Source: Actinomadura syzygii (GTDB lineage Bacteria > Actinomycetota > Actinomycetes > Streptosporangiales > Streptosporangiaceae). From it: DNA of 64,000 nt. This document shows positions 33,578 to 41,319 of the stretch, in pieces (positions within the stretch are counted from its first letter, which is position 1; each line of letters starts with the position of its first letter). The notes beneath the pieces are model-generated. The model made no database searches. It had not been told where the DNA came from and saw only the letters and a list, made by a program, of their open reading frames with translations. Made by a program: the position numbers and the translations under genes. The stretch covers positions 62,001 to 126,000 of the forward strand of contig NZ_VSFF01000020.1 in NCBI RefSeq assembly GCF_008085905.1. The letters run 5' to 3'.

Positions 33578-34854
33578 TTGGAGAGCCTCTCCTTCAACGT
33601 CGTGACGATGCCGGTGAGCGGGACGGCGGTCTGCTCGCCCTCGGCCAGGTCCTTGACCTGGGCGACGCCGTCCGCGATATCTCGCTCCCCGAGGATCACG
33701 GCGTACCGGGCGCCGGATCGGTCGGCGTCCTTCATCGCGCCCTTCAGCCGCTTGCCGCCGAACGCCATGTCGGCGGCGATCCCGGCCCGGCGCAGCTCGT
33801 CCACCAGCGCGAACATCCGCCGCTCCGCCGCGTCGCCGAGCGCCACCCCGAACGCCTCGCAGCGCGGCCGCGCCTCGAACGCGACGTCCCCGCCCTCCTG
33901 CGACTCGGCGTCCATCGCGAGGAGCGTGCGGTCGAGGCCGAGGCCGAACCCGATGCCGGGAAGCGGCGGGCCGCCGATGTCCTCCGACAGGCCGTCGTAG
34001 CGCCCGCCGCCGCCGATGCCGGACTGCGCGCCGAGCAGCGGGTGGTCGAACTCGTAGGTCGTGCGGGTGTAGTAGTCGAGCCCGCGGACGAGGGTGGGGG
34101 TGTCCTCCCACGCGATGCCGAGGTCGGCGAGCAGCTCGCGGACGCGGTCGTGGTACGCCTTGCACGCCGGGCACAGGTGGTCGGCCATCAGCGGGGCGCC
34201 GCCGAGCTGGGCCCGGACCTGGGGGCGCTTGTCGTCCAGCACCCGCAGCGGGTTGATCTCGACGCGGGCGCGGGTGTCCTCGTCGAGGTCGAGGCCGCGC
34301 AGGAAGTCCTGCAGCAGGGCCCGGTAGGCCGGGCGGCACTCCTTGCAGCCGAGCGAGTTCAGCAGCAGCCGCACCCGGGTCAGCCCGAGGGACCGGTACC
34401 AGTGCCACGCGATCGCGATGGTCTCGGCGTCGACGCGCGGGTCCTCGCTGCCGATCGCCTCCAGGTCGAGCTGGTAGAACTGCCGGTACCTGCCCTGCTG
34501 CGGGCGCTCCGCGCGGAACGCGGGGCCGCTCGTCCACACCTTCACCGGCAGCGCGCCCCGGTGCAGGTTGTTCTCCAGGACGGCGCGCAGCACCGACGCG
34601 GTGAACTCGGGACGCAGCGTCAGCGACCGGCCGCCGCGGTCCTCGAAGGTGTACATCTCCTTGGACACCACGTCGGTGGACTCGCCGACGCCCCGCCTGA
34701 AGAGGTTGGTGTCCTCGAAGACGGCCAGCTCCAGGTAGCCGTAACCGGCCAGCCGCGCCCGCTCGGCGAACGCCTCGCGGACGGCGTAGAGAAGGTCCGC
34801 GCGCGGCGGAACGTATTCACTGACCCCCTTGGGGGCCCGGAAGCTCGAACTCAT
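33574..34854 (-). CDS. hisS: Histidyl-tRNA synthetase
   Basis: This 426-residue class II synthetase has the His-specific motifs LVRGLDYYTRTTYEF and GGGGRYDGL, motif 2 (FRAERPQQGRYRQFYQLD) and a C-terminal anticodon domain. It carries two Cys pairs (GCKECRP and CPACK) in the insertion domain, suggesting a structural metal site. The start is ATG at 34854 with a weak AGAGAG upstream. It lies 12 bp downstream of the MBL-fold gene and overlaps aspS, forming a three-gene operon. Confidence 0.95.
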   Translation of the reverse strand: MSSSFRAPKGVSEYVPPRADLLYAVREAFAERARLAGYGYLELAVFEDTNLFRRGVGESTDVVSKEMYTFEDRGGRSLTLRPEFTASVLRAVLENNLHRGALPVKVWTSGPAFRAERPQQGRYRQFYQLDLEAIGSEDPRVDAETIAIAWHWYRSLGLTRVRLLLNSLGCKECRPAYRALLQDFLRGLDLDEDTRARVEINPLRVLDDKRPQVRAQLGGAPLMADHLCPACKAYHDRVRELLADLGIAWEDTPTLVRGLDYYTRTTYEFDHPLLGAQSGIGGGGRYDGLSEDIGGPPLPGIGFGLGLDRTLLAMDAESQEGGDVAFEARPRCEAFGVALGDAAERRMFALVDELRRAGIAADMAFGGKRLKGAMKDADRSGARYAVILGERDIADGVAQVKDLAEGEQTAVPLTGIVTTLKERLSK

Positions 34855-34866
34855 GGTCTCTCTGGC

Positions 34867-35589
34867 TCAGAATCCCTTGTTGGGCCCGTTCGGCGGAACC
34901 GCCCGGTCATTCCCTGAACCCGGAGAGAGCTCCGAGAGGAACGGGTTCGTCGCGCGCTCGCGGCCGATTGTGGTCTGCTGTCCGTGGCCGGGCAGGACCG
35001 CCGTCTCGTCGGGCAGGCTGAGGCACACCCGGGACAGGCTGGCGAGGATCTCCTCGTACGATCCGCCCGGCAGGTCGGTGCGTCCGATGGACCCGGCGAA
35101 CAGCAGGTCGCCGCTGAACATCACGTCCGGCAGCTCCGCGGTCTCCGGCGTCCGGAACGTCACCGACCCCGGCGTATGGCCCGGGGCGTGGTCGACGGTG
35201 AAGCTCAGCCCCGCGAGTTCCAGCACCGACCCGTCGGCCAGCTCCTTCACCTCGTCCGGCTCGGACAGCTCGAGGCCGCCGAAGAGCTGCTGGCCCGGGC
35301 CGAGGGACAGCCCCTTGGCCGGGTCGGTGAGCAGCTCGCGGTCGTCCGGGTGGATGTAGGCGGGGACGTCCTTCGCGCCGCAGACCGGCGCCACCGACCA
35401 GACGTGGTCGATGTGGCCGTGGGTCAGCAGCACCGCGACCGGCTTCAGCCGGTGCTCGCGCAGGATCGCGTCGATCCCCGCCTCGGCGTCCTCGCCGGGG
35501 TCGACGATCACGCACTCCTCACCCGCGGCGGGCGCCACGACATAGCAGTTCGCGGCGAACGATCCGGCGGGGAACCCGGCGACGAGCAC
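34867..35589 (-). CDS. Metallo-beta-lactamase-fold hydrolase (glyoxalase II-like)
   Basis: This 240-residue cytosolic protein has the metal-binding motif THGHIDH, a downstream APGHTPGS His, SGDLLFAGSIGR with the bridging Asp, and the terminal LPGHG. This is the glyoxalase II/YcbL-like pattern, like Rv2581c at the same position next to hisS in M. tuberculosis. The substrate is likely a thioester, possibly mycothiol-linked, but this is inference. GTG at 35589 has GGAAGG seven bases upstream. Confidence 0.9.
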   Translation of the reverse strand: MLVAGFPAGSFAANCYVVAPAAGEECVIVDPGEDAEAGIDAILREHRLKPVAVLLTHGHIDHVWSVAPVCGAKDVPAYIHPDDRELLTDPAKGLSLGPGQQLFGGLELSEPDEVKELADGSVLELAGLSFTVDHAPGHTPGSVTFRTPETAELPDVMFSGDLLFAGSIGRTDLPGGSYEEILASLSRVCLSLPDETAVLPGHGQQTTIGRERATNPFLSELSPGSGNDRAVPPNGPNKGF

Positions 35590-35750
35590 GGTCGTCCTTC
35601 CTTCGAGGCATCACGGGCGGCCTGTCCGAGGGTACCGGCGCGGCCATGGCCGCGGCGAACGAGATCGCGGCCGCCGTGTCGCGGGACGGGGTCCCGGGGC
35701 CCCGCGGGCCCCTCCCTGAAAGCGGACGCGATTTTACTCGCGGGTGCCGC

Positions 35751-35756
35751 TACTAT
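35751..35756 (+). promoter_or_regulatory. Candidate -10 box for the cyclophilin gene
   Basis: TACTAT is a strong TANNNT match 41 bp before the GTG start, within the 207-bp gap to the divergent MBL-fold gene. The GGAGGG ribosome-binding site at 35783-35788 follows. Confidence 0.45.
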
Positions 35757-35796
35757 GCGCTGCACGTTCACCTGATCACACCGGAGGGACAGGCCC

Positions 35797-36549
35797 GTGG
35801 CGGGGAAGGACCGCAAGAAGGAGATCGCGCGGCAGCGCTATGAGCGGCAGCAGCAGCGGCGGGCGCAGGAGGCGGCGCGGGCGCGCCGCGTCAAGCTCGT
35901 CGGCGCCGCGGCCGCGGTGGCGGTGGTCGCCGTCGGCGGCGGCGTGTTCATGGTGGCGACCGGCAAGGACGACGAGTCCACGGCCGACGGCCCGAAGTGC
36001 GCCTACAAGGCGGCCCCGAACGAGGGCGCGCCCAAGGGGCTCGGGACTCCGCCGGCGAAGCCCGCGCACACGGGGACCGTCCAGGCGACGGTCAAGACCA
36101 ACAGCGGCGACGTGGAGATGCAGCTCTACGGCGAGAAGGCGCCCTGCACGGTCGGGTCGTTCGTCTACCTCGCGGAGAAGAACTTCTACGACAAGTCGCC
36201 GTGCCACCGGCTGACGAGCGGCGGCCTGAACGTCCTGCAGTGCGGCGACCCCACGGGGAAGGGCACCGGCGGGCCGGGCTACGGGTTCGCGAACGAGAAC
36301 ACCAGCGGCGCTACCTACACCGAGGGCACGCTGGCGATGGCGCACAGCAACCTGCCCGACTCGAACGGCAGCCAGTTCTTCATGGTGTACAAGGACTCGC
36401 AGCTCCCGCCCGACTACACCGTCTTCGGGAAGATCACCAAGGGGCTGGACGTGCTGACGAAGATCGCGGACGCTGGTTCGGACCCGAAGGGCGACGGCAA
36501 GCCGAAGAAGAAGGTAGAGATCCAGGACGTCACGATCGCCGGGAAATAG
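35797..36549 (+). CDS. Membrane-anchored cyclophilin-type peptidyl-prolyl isomerase
   Basis: This 250-residue protein has a basic N-terminus rich in Gln/Arg, one membrane segment (LVGAAAAVAVVAVGGGVFM, residues ~30-48), a short linker and a cyclophilin domain (~90-250). The domain has CHRLTSGG, GPGYGFANEN, LAMAHSNLPDSNGSQFF and the Trp-equivalent loop region YTVFGKITKG. It probably acts on exported proteins at the outer face of the membrane. The equivalent mycobacterial gene (Rv2582, ppiB) also neighbours rel and hisS. GTG at 35797 has GGAGGG eight bases upstream. Confidence 0.92.
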   Translation: MAGKDRKKEIARQRYERQQQRRAQEAARARRVKLVGAAAAVAVVAVGGGVFMVATGKDDESTADGPKCAYKAAPNEGAPKGLGTPPAKPAHTGTVQATVKTNSGDVEMQLYGEKAPCTVGSFVYLAEKNFYDKSPCHRLTSGGLNVLQCGDPTGKGTGGPGYGFANENTSGATYTEGTLAMAHSNLPDSNGSQFFMVYKDSQLPPDYTVFGKITKGLDVLTKIADAGSDPKGDGKPKKKVEIQDVTIAGK

Positions 36550-36622
36550 GCGAACGGGATACTAAGGTGTGGAGGGTCCGGAGGGCGGTAGTTCGTCCGG
36601 ACCCGCGATTCAGGAGGCAAGG

Positions 36623-37858
36623 GTGTCCAGCGCGACCGATCCCTGGGGCCGGGTGGACGAGGACGGCACCGTCTATGTCAGGACGTCGGGCGGCGAGCGG
36701 GTCGTCGGCTCCTGGCAGGCCGGCGCGCCCGAAGAGGCCCTGGCCTACTTCAAGCGCAAGTACGACTCGCTCGTCACCGAGATCGGCCTGCTCGAACAGC
36801 GCGTCCGCACCACCGACCTGCAGCCCGCGCAGGCCCAGCAGAGCATCGACCGGCTCCGCGAGGCCGTCTCCGGGGCGCACGCGGTCGGCGACCTCGACGC
36901 CCTCGGCCGCCGCCTGGACGGCCTGACCGCGCAGGTCGGCCGCCGCCGCGAGCAGGTCAAGGCCGAGCGCGAGCAGCACCGCTCCGAGGCCCGCGTGGTC
37001 AAGGAGCGGATCGTCGAGGAGGCCGAGCGGATCGCGGCCGAGGAGACCCACTGGAAGAACGGCGGCGAGCGGCTGCGCCAGCTCGTCGAGGAGTGGAAGG
37101 CCGCCGACCGCATCGACCGGCCCACCGAGACCGCCCTGTGGAAGCGCCTGTCGTCGGCCCGCAACGCGTTCACCAAGCGCCGCAAGGCGTATTTCGCGAC
37201 GCTGGACGACCAGCGCGAGGAGTCCCGCCGGGAGAAGGAGCGCCTGGTCGTCGAGGCCGAGGCGCTGTCGGGCTCCACCGAGTGGGGCGAGACCGCCGCC
37301 GCCTACCGCGACCTGATGCGCCGCTGGAAGCTCGCCGGACGCGCGTCCCGCGACGCCGAGGAAGACCTGTGGACGCGCTTCAAGGCCGCCCAGGACACCT
37401 TCTTCCAGGCCCGCAGCGCGGTGTTCGCCGAACGCGACGCCGAGTTCCGCGTGCACGCCGAGGAGAAGGAGAAGCTCCTCGCCGAGGCCGAGCGGCTGCT
37501 GCCCGTCCGGGACATCCGGCAGGCCAGGCAGTCGCTGCGCGCCATCCAGGAGCGCTGGGAGGCCGCCGGGATGGTGCCCCGCGACCAGCGCGACCGCCTC
37601 GAGGGACGGCTCCGCAAGATCGAGGAGACCGTGCGCGCCGCCGAGGAGAACGAGTGGCGCCGCACCAACCCCGAGGCCCGCGCCCGCGCCGAGGCGACCG
37701 TCGCCCAGCTGCGCAGCTCCATCGAGCAGCTGGAGAAGCGCCTCGGCAAGGCCCGCGACGCCGGCCGCGAGAAGGACGTCAAGGAGTCCGAAGAGGCCAT
37801 CAGCGCCCGCCGCGCCTGGCTCGAAGAGGCCGAACGCACCCTCGCCGAGTTCTCCTGA
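36623..37858 (+). CDS. DUF349 repeat protein
   Basis: This 411-residue, almost entirely helical charged protein has at least three DUF349 repeats, each marked by a W-K/R-x-A-G/D pattern: QLVEEWKAADRIDRP, LMRRWKLAGRASRD and IQERWEAAGMVPRD. The C-terminus is coiled-coil and rich in Ala, Arg and Glu. There is no membrane segment. The function of DUF349 is not known, though the family is widespread in actinomycetes. GTG at 36623 has AGGAGG five bases upstream, which is decisive over the longer frame from 36569. It lies ~75 bp downstream of the cyclophilin gene. Confidence 0.88.
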   Translation: MSSATDPWGRVDEDGTVYVRTSGGERVVGSWQAGAPEEALAYFKRKYDSLVTEIGLLEQRVRTTDLQPAQAQQSIDRLREAVSGAHAVGDLDALGRRLDGLTAQVGRRREQVKAEREQHRSEARVVKERIVEEAERIAAEETHWKNGGERLRQLVEEWKAADRIDRPTETALWKRLSSARNAFTKRRKAYFATLDDQREESRREKERLVVEAEALSGSTEWGETAAAYRDLMRRWKLAGRASRDAEEDLWTRFKAAQDTFFQARSAVFAERDAEFRVHAEEKEKLLAEAERLLPVRDIRQARQSLRAIQERWEAAGMVPRDQRDRLEGRLRKIEETVRAAEENEWRRTNPEARARAEATVAQLRSSIEQLEKRLGKARDAGREKDVKESEEAISARRAWLEEAERTLAEFS

Positions 37859-37883
37859 TCTGATCTCCGGCCGGGCCGCGCGG

Positions 37884-38450
37884 CTAGACCGGGGTGCGGC
37901 CCAGGAAGGAGAGCATTCGCGTTTGCTCGTCGGCGCCCTGTGGGGCCCGGCGGGGCGGGGCGAGGTGGCCTCGTGCGCGCAGGGGCGCGGCGACGACCTG
38001 GGCGGTCGCGAAGGCGTGGTGGACGAGGTCCGGGTCCAGCCGGGACGGCTGGCCGGTGGCCTCTGCCAGGTCCCAGGCGTGTACCAGCGGCTCCAGGATG
38101 TAGCCCTCCAGGAAGTCGCCGAGCGGCAGGTCGCCCAGCTCGCCGAACGGGACGGGACGGCTCAGCGCGGCCGGGGTGAGGGCGGCGGTGCAGTCCTCGC
38201 GGGCCGTCCGCCAGCACAGCAGGACGTCGTCCGGCGCGAACCGGGCCGGGTCGGCGTTGACCTCCGGGGCGGGTTCCCCGGCGGCGAGCGCGAGGACCAT
38301 GCGCTGCCCGCCGGTCACGTGCCCGGCGACGTCGCGGGCGGTCCAGCCGGCGCACGGCGACGTCGCGTCCCAGCCGTCCCGGGGGACGCCGGCGACCAGG
38401 CCCTCGAACAGGTCGAGGGCCCGGTGGTAGCCGCTGAGGTTCTGAGCCAT
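37884..38450 (-). CDS. TIGR03086-family metal-binding protein (DinB/mycothiol-type)
   Basis: This 188-residue protein begins with SGYHRALDLFEGLVAGVPRDGW, then CAGWTARDVAGHVTGGQ with a metal-ligand His, and later LVHAWDLAEATG. These are the conserved positions of the mycothiol-dependent maleylpyruvate isomerase-like/DinB superfamily. Many members bind a divalent metal and use mycothiol as cofactor, but the reaction here is unknown. The ATG at 38450 has no Shine-Dalgarno. A perfect TTGACA lies 31-36 bases upstream, so the message may be leaderless. Confidence 0.85.
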   Translation of the reverse strand: MAQNLSGYHRALDLFEGLVAGVPRDGWDATSPCAGWTARDVAGHVTGGQRMVLALAAGEPAPEVNADPARFAPDDVLLCWRTAREDCTAALTPAALSRPVPFGELGDLPLGDFLEGYILEPLVHAWDLAEATGQPSRLDPDLVHHAFATAQVVAAPLRARGHLAPPRRAPQGADEQTRMLSFLGRTPV

Positions 38451-38480
38451 GGTGGTCAGTGACGCGCGATCCGACCGCCC

Positions 38481-38486
38481 TGTCAA
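38481..38486 (-). promoter_or_regulatory. -35 box (TTGACA) of the TIGR03086 gene
   Basis: A perfect TTGACA reads on the minus strand at 38486-38481. The -10 region ~17 bp downstream (GTCACT) is poor, and the ATG follows within ten bases, consistent with little or no 5' UTR. Confidence 0.35.
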
Positions 38487-38519
38487 GCGTTATCGCGAAG
38501 GTCGCCCACCGGCCGGGCG

Positions 38520-39146
38520 TCAGGCGGCGGCGCGCTGCCGGAGCATCCCCTCCATCAGGCGGATCTCGGCGCGCTGGCCGTCCACCATGGTGCGGGCGAG
38601 GCGGCGGACGAGGTCCCGCCCGGTGCGGGCCAGCACCGCCTCCGCCATCGCGACGCCGCCCCGGTGGTGGGCGATCATCAGCCGCAGGAACCGGGCCTCG
38701 GCGTCGCGTCCGGACGCCCGCTCCAGGTCGGCGAGCTGCTCGCGCGTCGCCATCCCGGGCATCGCCGCGTCGCCGCTCGCGGCCGGGCTCCCGTGGCCGC
38801 CGTGCCCGGACATCCAGCGCATGCGCCCCGCCGGGTCGGTCTTCGGCAGGCCCCACTCGTCCAGCCAGGCCGTCATCATGCCGATCTGGGCGGACTGCGT
38901 GTTGATGATGTCGTAGGCCAGCAACCGGACCTCGGGGTCGTCCGTGCGGTCCCGGACGATGAACGACATCCGCACCGCCTGGGCGTGGTGGGCGCTCATG
39001 TCGCGGGCGAACCCGGCCTCGGGGCCGTCTCTGCCCGGCTCGCCCGAGCGGGCGACGCTGAGCGCCACCAGCACCGCGCCGGTGAGGAGGACGAGGACCG
39101 CGAGGACGACGGTGACCCGCCGTCCTCGCGGCGCCCCGCCGGTCAC
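38520..39146 (-). CDS. DUF305 domain protein, membrane-anchored
   Basis: This 208-residue protein has one N-terminal hydrophobic segment (VTVVLAVLVLLTGAVLVAL) and a DUF305 (ferritin-like helical) domain. Paired histidines occur in MSAHHAQAVRMS and MIAHHRGGVAMAE, with a His/Gly/Met-rich stretch MSGHGGHG between them. DUF305 proteins are exported or membrane-bound and often linked to copper or other metals; the His/Met content here agrees but does not prove it. GTG at 39146 overlaps the stop of the DUF3105 gene (GTGA). Confidence 0.88.
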   Translation of the reverse strand: MTGGAPRGRRVTVVLAVLVLLTGAVLVALSVARSGEPGRDGPEAGFARDMSAHHAQAVRMSFIVRDRTDDPEVRLLAYDIINTQSAQIGMMTAWLDEWGLPKTDPAGRMRWMSGHGGHGSPAASGDAAMPGMATREQLADLERASGRDAEARFLRLMIAHHRGGVAMAEAVLARTGRDLVRRLARTMVDGQRAEIRLMEGMLRQRAAA

Positions 39147-39760
39147 GGGGTGTCCTTGGCCCCGTCGCAGGGCGCGCCGGGCTCGGGCGTCTGCGGGCCC
39201 TTGACGTAGGCGCGCAGGAACTGGTCCACGCGCGCGTCGGAGGCGTCCTGGACCTTGACCTGGCGTCCCCACGCGCTGAGCGCGATCGGGGCGTCCAGCG
39301 ACGGGTACGGGCTGAGGAACGTGTAGTCGGTCCCGTTGACCTTGCCCTTGAGCGCGTCGAGCTGGGCGGCGGCCAGGCCGGGGCGGTACGCGATCCAGAC
39401 GGCGCCGTGCTCCAGCGCGTGGACGGCGTTCTCGTTGCGCAGCGGAGCGTCGTACACACGTCCGTCGCAGTTCTGCCAGGTGGGGTCGTGGGCGCCGCCC
39501 ATCGGCGGGGCGGTGTCGTAGCGGACGGGGCTCGTGGTGTGGTCGCGGGACAGGCCGTCCTTGGTCACCATCCCGGAGATGGACGCGGAGTCGTCCGCCG
39601 ACGACGGACGGGACTGCATGAACGCATAGCCGATGGCGACGAACGCCACCACTCCGATCACGGTGAAGAAACCGATGACGCCCCAGGGGATCTCACGCTT
39701 GGTGAGCACGTTCTTCTGGGCTTTCTTGCGCGCGTTCTGGTTGCGGGCGCTCTTGGACAT
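39143..39760 (-). CDS. DUF3105 domain membrane protein
   Basis: This 205-residue protein has a basic N-terminus, one membrane segment (VIGFFTVIGVVAFVAIGYAF, residues ~28-47) and an extracytoplasmic DUF3105 domain. The diagnostic blocks are YDTAPPMGGAHDPTWQNCDG, NAVHALEHGAVWIAYRP and LSPYPSLDAPIALSAWGRQ. Conserved His, Cys and Met positions suggest metal or redox chemistry, but no function is established. ATG at 39760 follows GAGAGGA. It is coupled to DUF305 downstream, a common pair in actinomycetes. Confidence 0.88.
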   Translation of the reverse strand: MSKSARNQNARKKAQKNVLTKREIPWGVIGFFTVIGVVAFVAIGYAFMQSRPSSADDSASISGMVTKDGLSRDHTTSPVRYDTAPPMGGAHDPTWQNCDGRVYDAPLRNENAVHALEHGAVWIAYRPGLAAAQLDALKGKVNGTDYTFLSPYPSLDAPIALSAWGRQVKVQDASDARVDQFLRAYVKGPQTPEPGAPCDGAKDTP

Positions 39761-39860
39761 GAGAGCGGTCCTCTCGTACAGGCTCTGAATTGGCTGCGGA
39801 CATGAAGGCAGCGCCGTATCGCGGGGGACACGGCGGCGAAGTGGCCTTACGGCCGGTCCG

Positions 39861-40319
39861 TCACAGCCGGAGAACCTGGAGAGCGGGCCGGGGCGCGAAC
39901 GCGGACGCGCCCCTGAAGATCGGGGCGAGGGCCCAGCCGACGCGGGCGGGCAGCCGCAGGCCGCGGCGGCGCAGGACGGCCGCCAGCCCAAGCAGGACGA
40001 GGGTGAACACGACGGCGAGGCACAGGCACACGTCGACCGGCGCCTGCGACGGCACCCGCTTCGCGGGCCCGGACACCGCCGCTCCGCCGGTCAGTACCGC
40101 GTCAGCGGCGCTGTGAAGGCTCTGGAGCGGCGAAACCCCGGCGTCCCGCGCCTCGTGCCCGGCGGCGGACGACGCGGCCGCGACGGGGACGCTCACGGCG
40201 TGCTGGGTGCAGACGCGCGGCGGCGGCGCGTGCCCCAGCCCGTAGCTGAAGATCAGTCCGCCCACGACGAAGAGCGCCACGAGCAGGCCCGCCGGCCCGT
40301 GCCGACGGCGCCGGGTCAT
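39861..40319 (-). CDS. Small membrane protein, possibly DUF6153
   Basis: This 152-residue protein has an N-terminal hydrophobic segment (GLLVALFVVGGLIFSYGLG), an extracytoplasmic Ala/Pro/His-containing loop with a Cys, and a second segment (VDVCLCLAVVFTLVLLGLAAVL). It ends in ALQVLRL. This ending and layout resemble DUF6153, which often accompanies DUF305/DUF3105 genes in streptomycetes. I hold the family name weakly. ATG at 40319 and GTG at 40328 are both possible. It is the first gene of the minus-strand DUF3105-DUF305 unit, 100 bp upstream. Confidence 0.65.
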   Translation of the reverse strand: MTRRRRHGPAGLLVALFVVGGLIFSYGLGHAPPPRVCTQHAVSVPVAAASSAAGHEARDAGVSPLQSLHSAADAVLTGGAAVSGPAKRVPSQAPVDVCLCLAVVFTLVLLGLAAVLRRRGLRLPARVGWALAPIFRGASAFAPRPALQVLRL

Positions 40320-40476
40320 ACCGGACACTCCGTCACGCTCCCGAATGCGCCTTCAATGCGCCCTACGCGCCGTTCCAACGCGGCAGCCCCGCCTCAGGTT
40401 CCATGGGGCCCGCGACCCTCGGACGAGGCGGAACCCTCCTGACGTAGCAGGAGGATCCGGTCAGGGCGCCCCGAAG

Positions 40477-41310
40477 ATGAAGCCTATGACTCGATCGGGG
40501 GCCGAGGGCACGGCGTTGCGGAACCAGCGGCGGGTCTCGCGTGTGGTGCTGGCCACCGTCCTCCAGATCGGGGTCATGGCCGTGGTCCTGCTCGTCTACG
40601 AGTACGGCCGGCACCTCGCGGACGGGCGTCCCGCCCATGCGTTCTCCAACGCGCGATGGTTGTGGGACGCCGAACGCGCCCTCCGCCTGCCCGACGAAGC
40701 CTCCCTGCAGAACTGGGCGCTCGGCTGGGACGGCTGGGTGCGCGCCGCGAACCAGTACTACGTCCGCGTCCATTTCCCGGCGACCACGGTCTTCATGGTG
40801 TGGGTGTGGTTCCGGCACCGGCGGGCGTGGCCGCGCGTGCGCGCGGCGGTCGTCCTGTCGGCCGCGGCGGCGCTGGCGCTCCACTTCGCGTTCCCGCTGG
40901 CGCCGCCCCGGATGCTGCCCGGCCACGGGCTCGTCGACCTCATGCGCGCCTACGGGCCGAGCGCGTACGCGGCCGAGCCCGGCAGCGGCCTCGCCAACCA
41001 GTTCGCCGCGATGCCGTCGCTGCACGTCGGCTGGGCGGTGCTGGTCGCGTGGGGCGTCGTCCGGTACGGGCGCGGCCGGTGGCGGTACGTCCTCGTCGCC
41101 CATCCCGTGATCACGCTGCTCGTCGTCGTGCTCACCGCGAACCACTACTGGCTGGACGGCCTCGTCGGCTCGGCGATCGTCGCCGGCGTGCTGTGGCTGA
41201 CGTCGGCCGTGCCCTGGCTGGACGACGGGCTGGGGCTGGACGACCGGCTGGACGACCGGCTGGACGACCGGGAGGGCGGGCCGTCCGGCGCTGTCGGCGC
41301 CCCGAGATAG
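40477..41310 (+). CDS. PAP2-superfamily phosphatase/transferase (Aur1/inositolphosphotransferase-like)
   Basis: This 277-residue polytopic membrane protein has the three PAP2 motifs in variant form: APPRM after a hydrophobic run, MPSLHVGWA with the phosphate-relay His, and ANHYWLDGLVG with the second His and Asp. The PSLH/NHYWLDG wording is that of the Aur1/Ipt1-like branch rather than plain PgpB, so it may act on lipid phosphate or transfer phosphoinositol; that is inference. ATG at 40477 lacks a close Shine-Dalgarno. The C-terminal tail encodes LDDRLDDRLDDR from a 12-bp repeat. Its stop codon TAG is part of the rarA -10 box. Confidence 0.82.
   Translation: MKPMTRSGAEGTALRNQRRVSRVVLATVLQIGVMAVVLLVYEYGRHLADGRPAHAFSNARWLWDAERALRLPDEASLQNWALGWDGWVRAANQYYVRVHFPATTVFMVWVWFRHRRAWPRVRAAVVLSAAAALALHFAFPLAPPRMLPGHGLVDLMRAYGPSAYAAEPGSGLANQFAAMPSLHVGWAVLVAWGVVRYGRGRWRYVLVAHPVITLLVVVLTANHYWLDGLVGSAIVAGVLWLTSAVPWLDDGLGLDDRLDDRLDDREGGPSGAVGAPR
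41235..41270 (+). repeat. 12-bp tandem repeat in the PAP2 C-terminus
   Basis: Three perfect copies of GCTGGACGACCG (41235-41246, 41247-41258, 41259-41270) encode a repeated LDDR motif. A degenerate copy precedes them. In-frame expansion or contraction would only change tail length. Confidence 0.9.
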
Positions 41311-41313
41311 TGT
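41308..41313 (+). promoter_or_regulatory. -10 box of a predicted leaderless rarA transcript
   Basis: TAGTGT (TANNNT) is six bases upstream of the GTG at 41320. Its first three bases are the TAG stop codon of the PAP2 gene. The only G-rich motif, GGAG, is too close to the start to be a ribosome site, so a leaderless message is the better reading. Confidence 0.5.
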
Positions 41314-41319
41314 CGGAGC

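Noticed and set aside
38520..39272. Longer 250-residue version of the DUF305 protein
   Set aside because: The extra 42 residues are an Arg/Pro-rich shadow of the DUF3105 gene. The GTG at 39146 overlaps the upstream stop in the usual coupled way.
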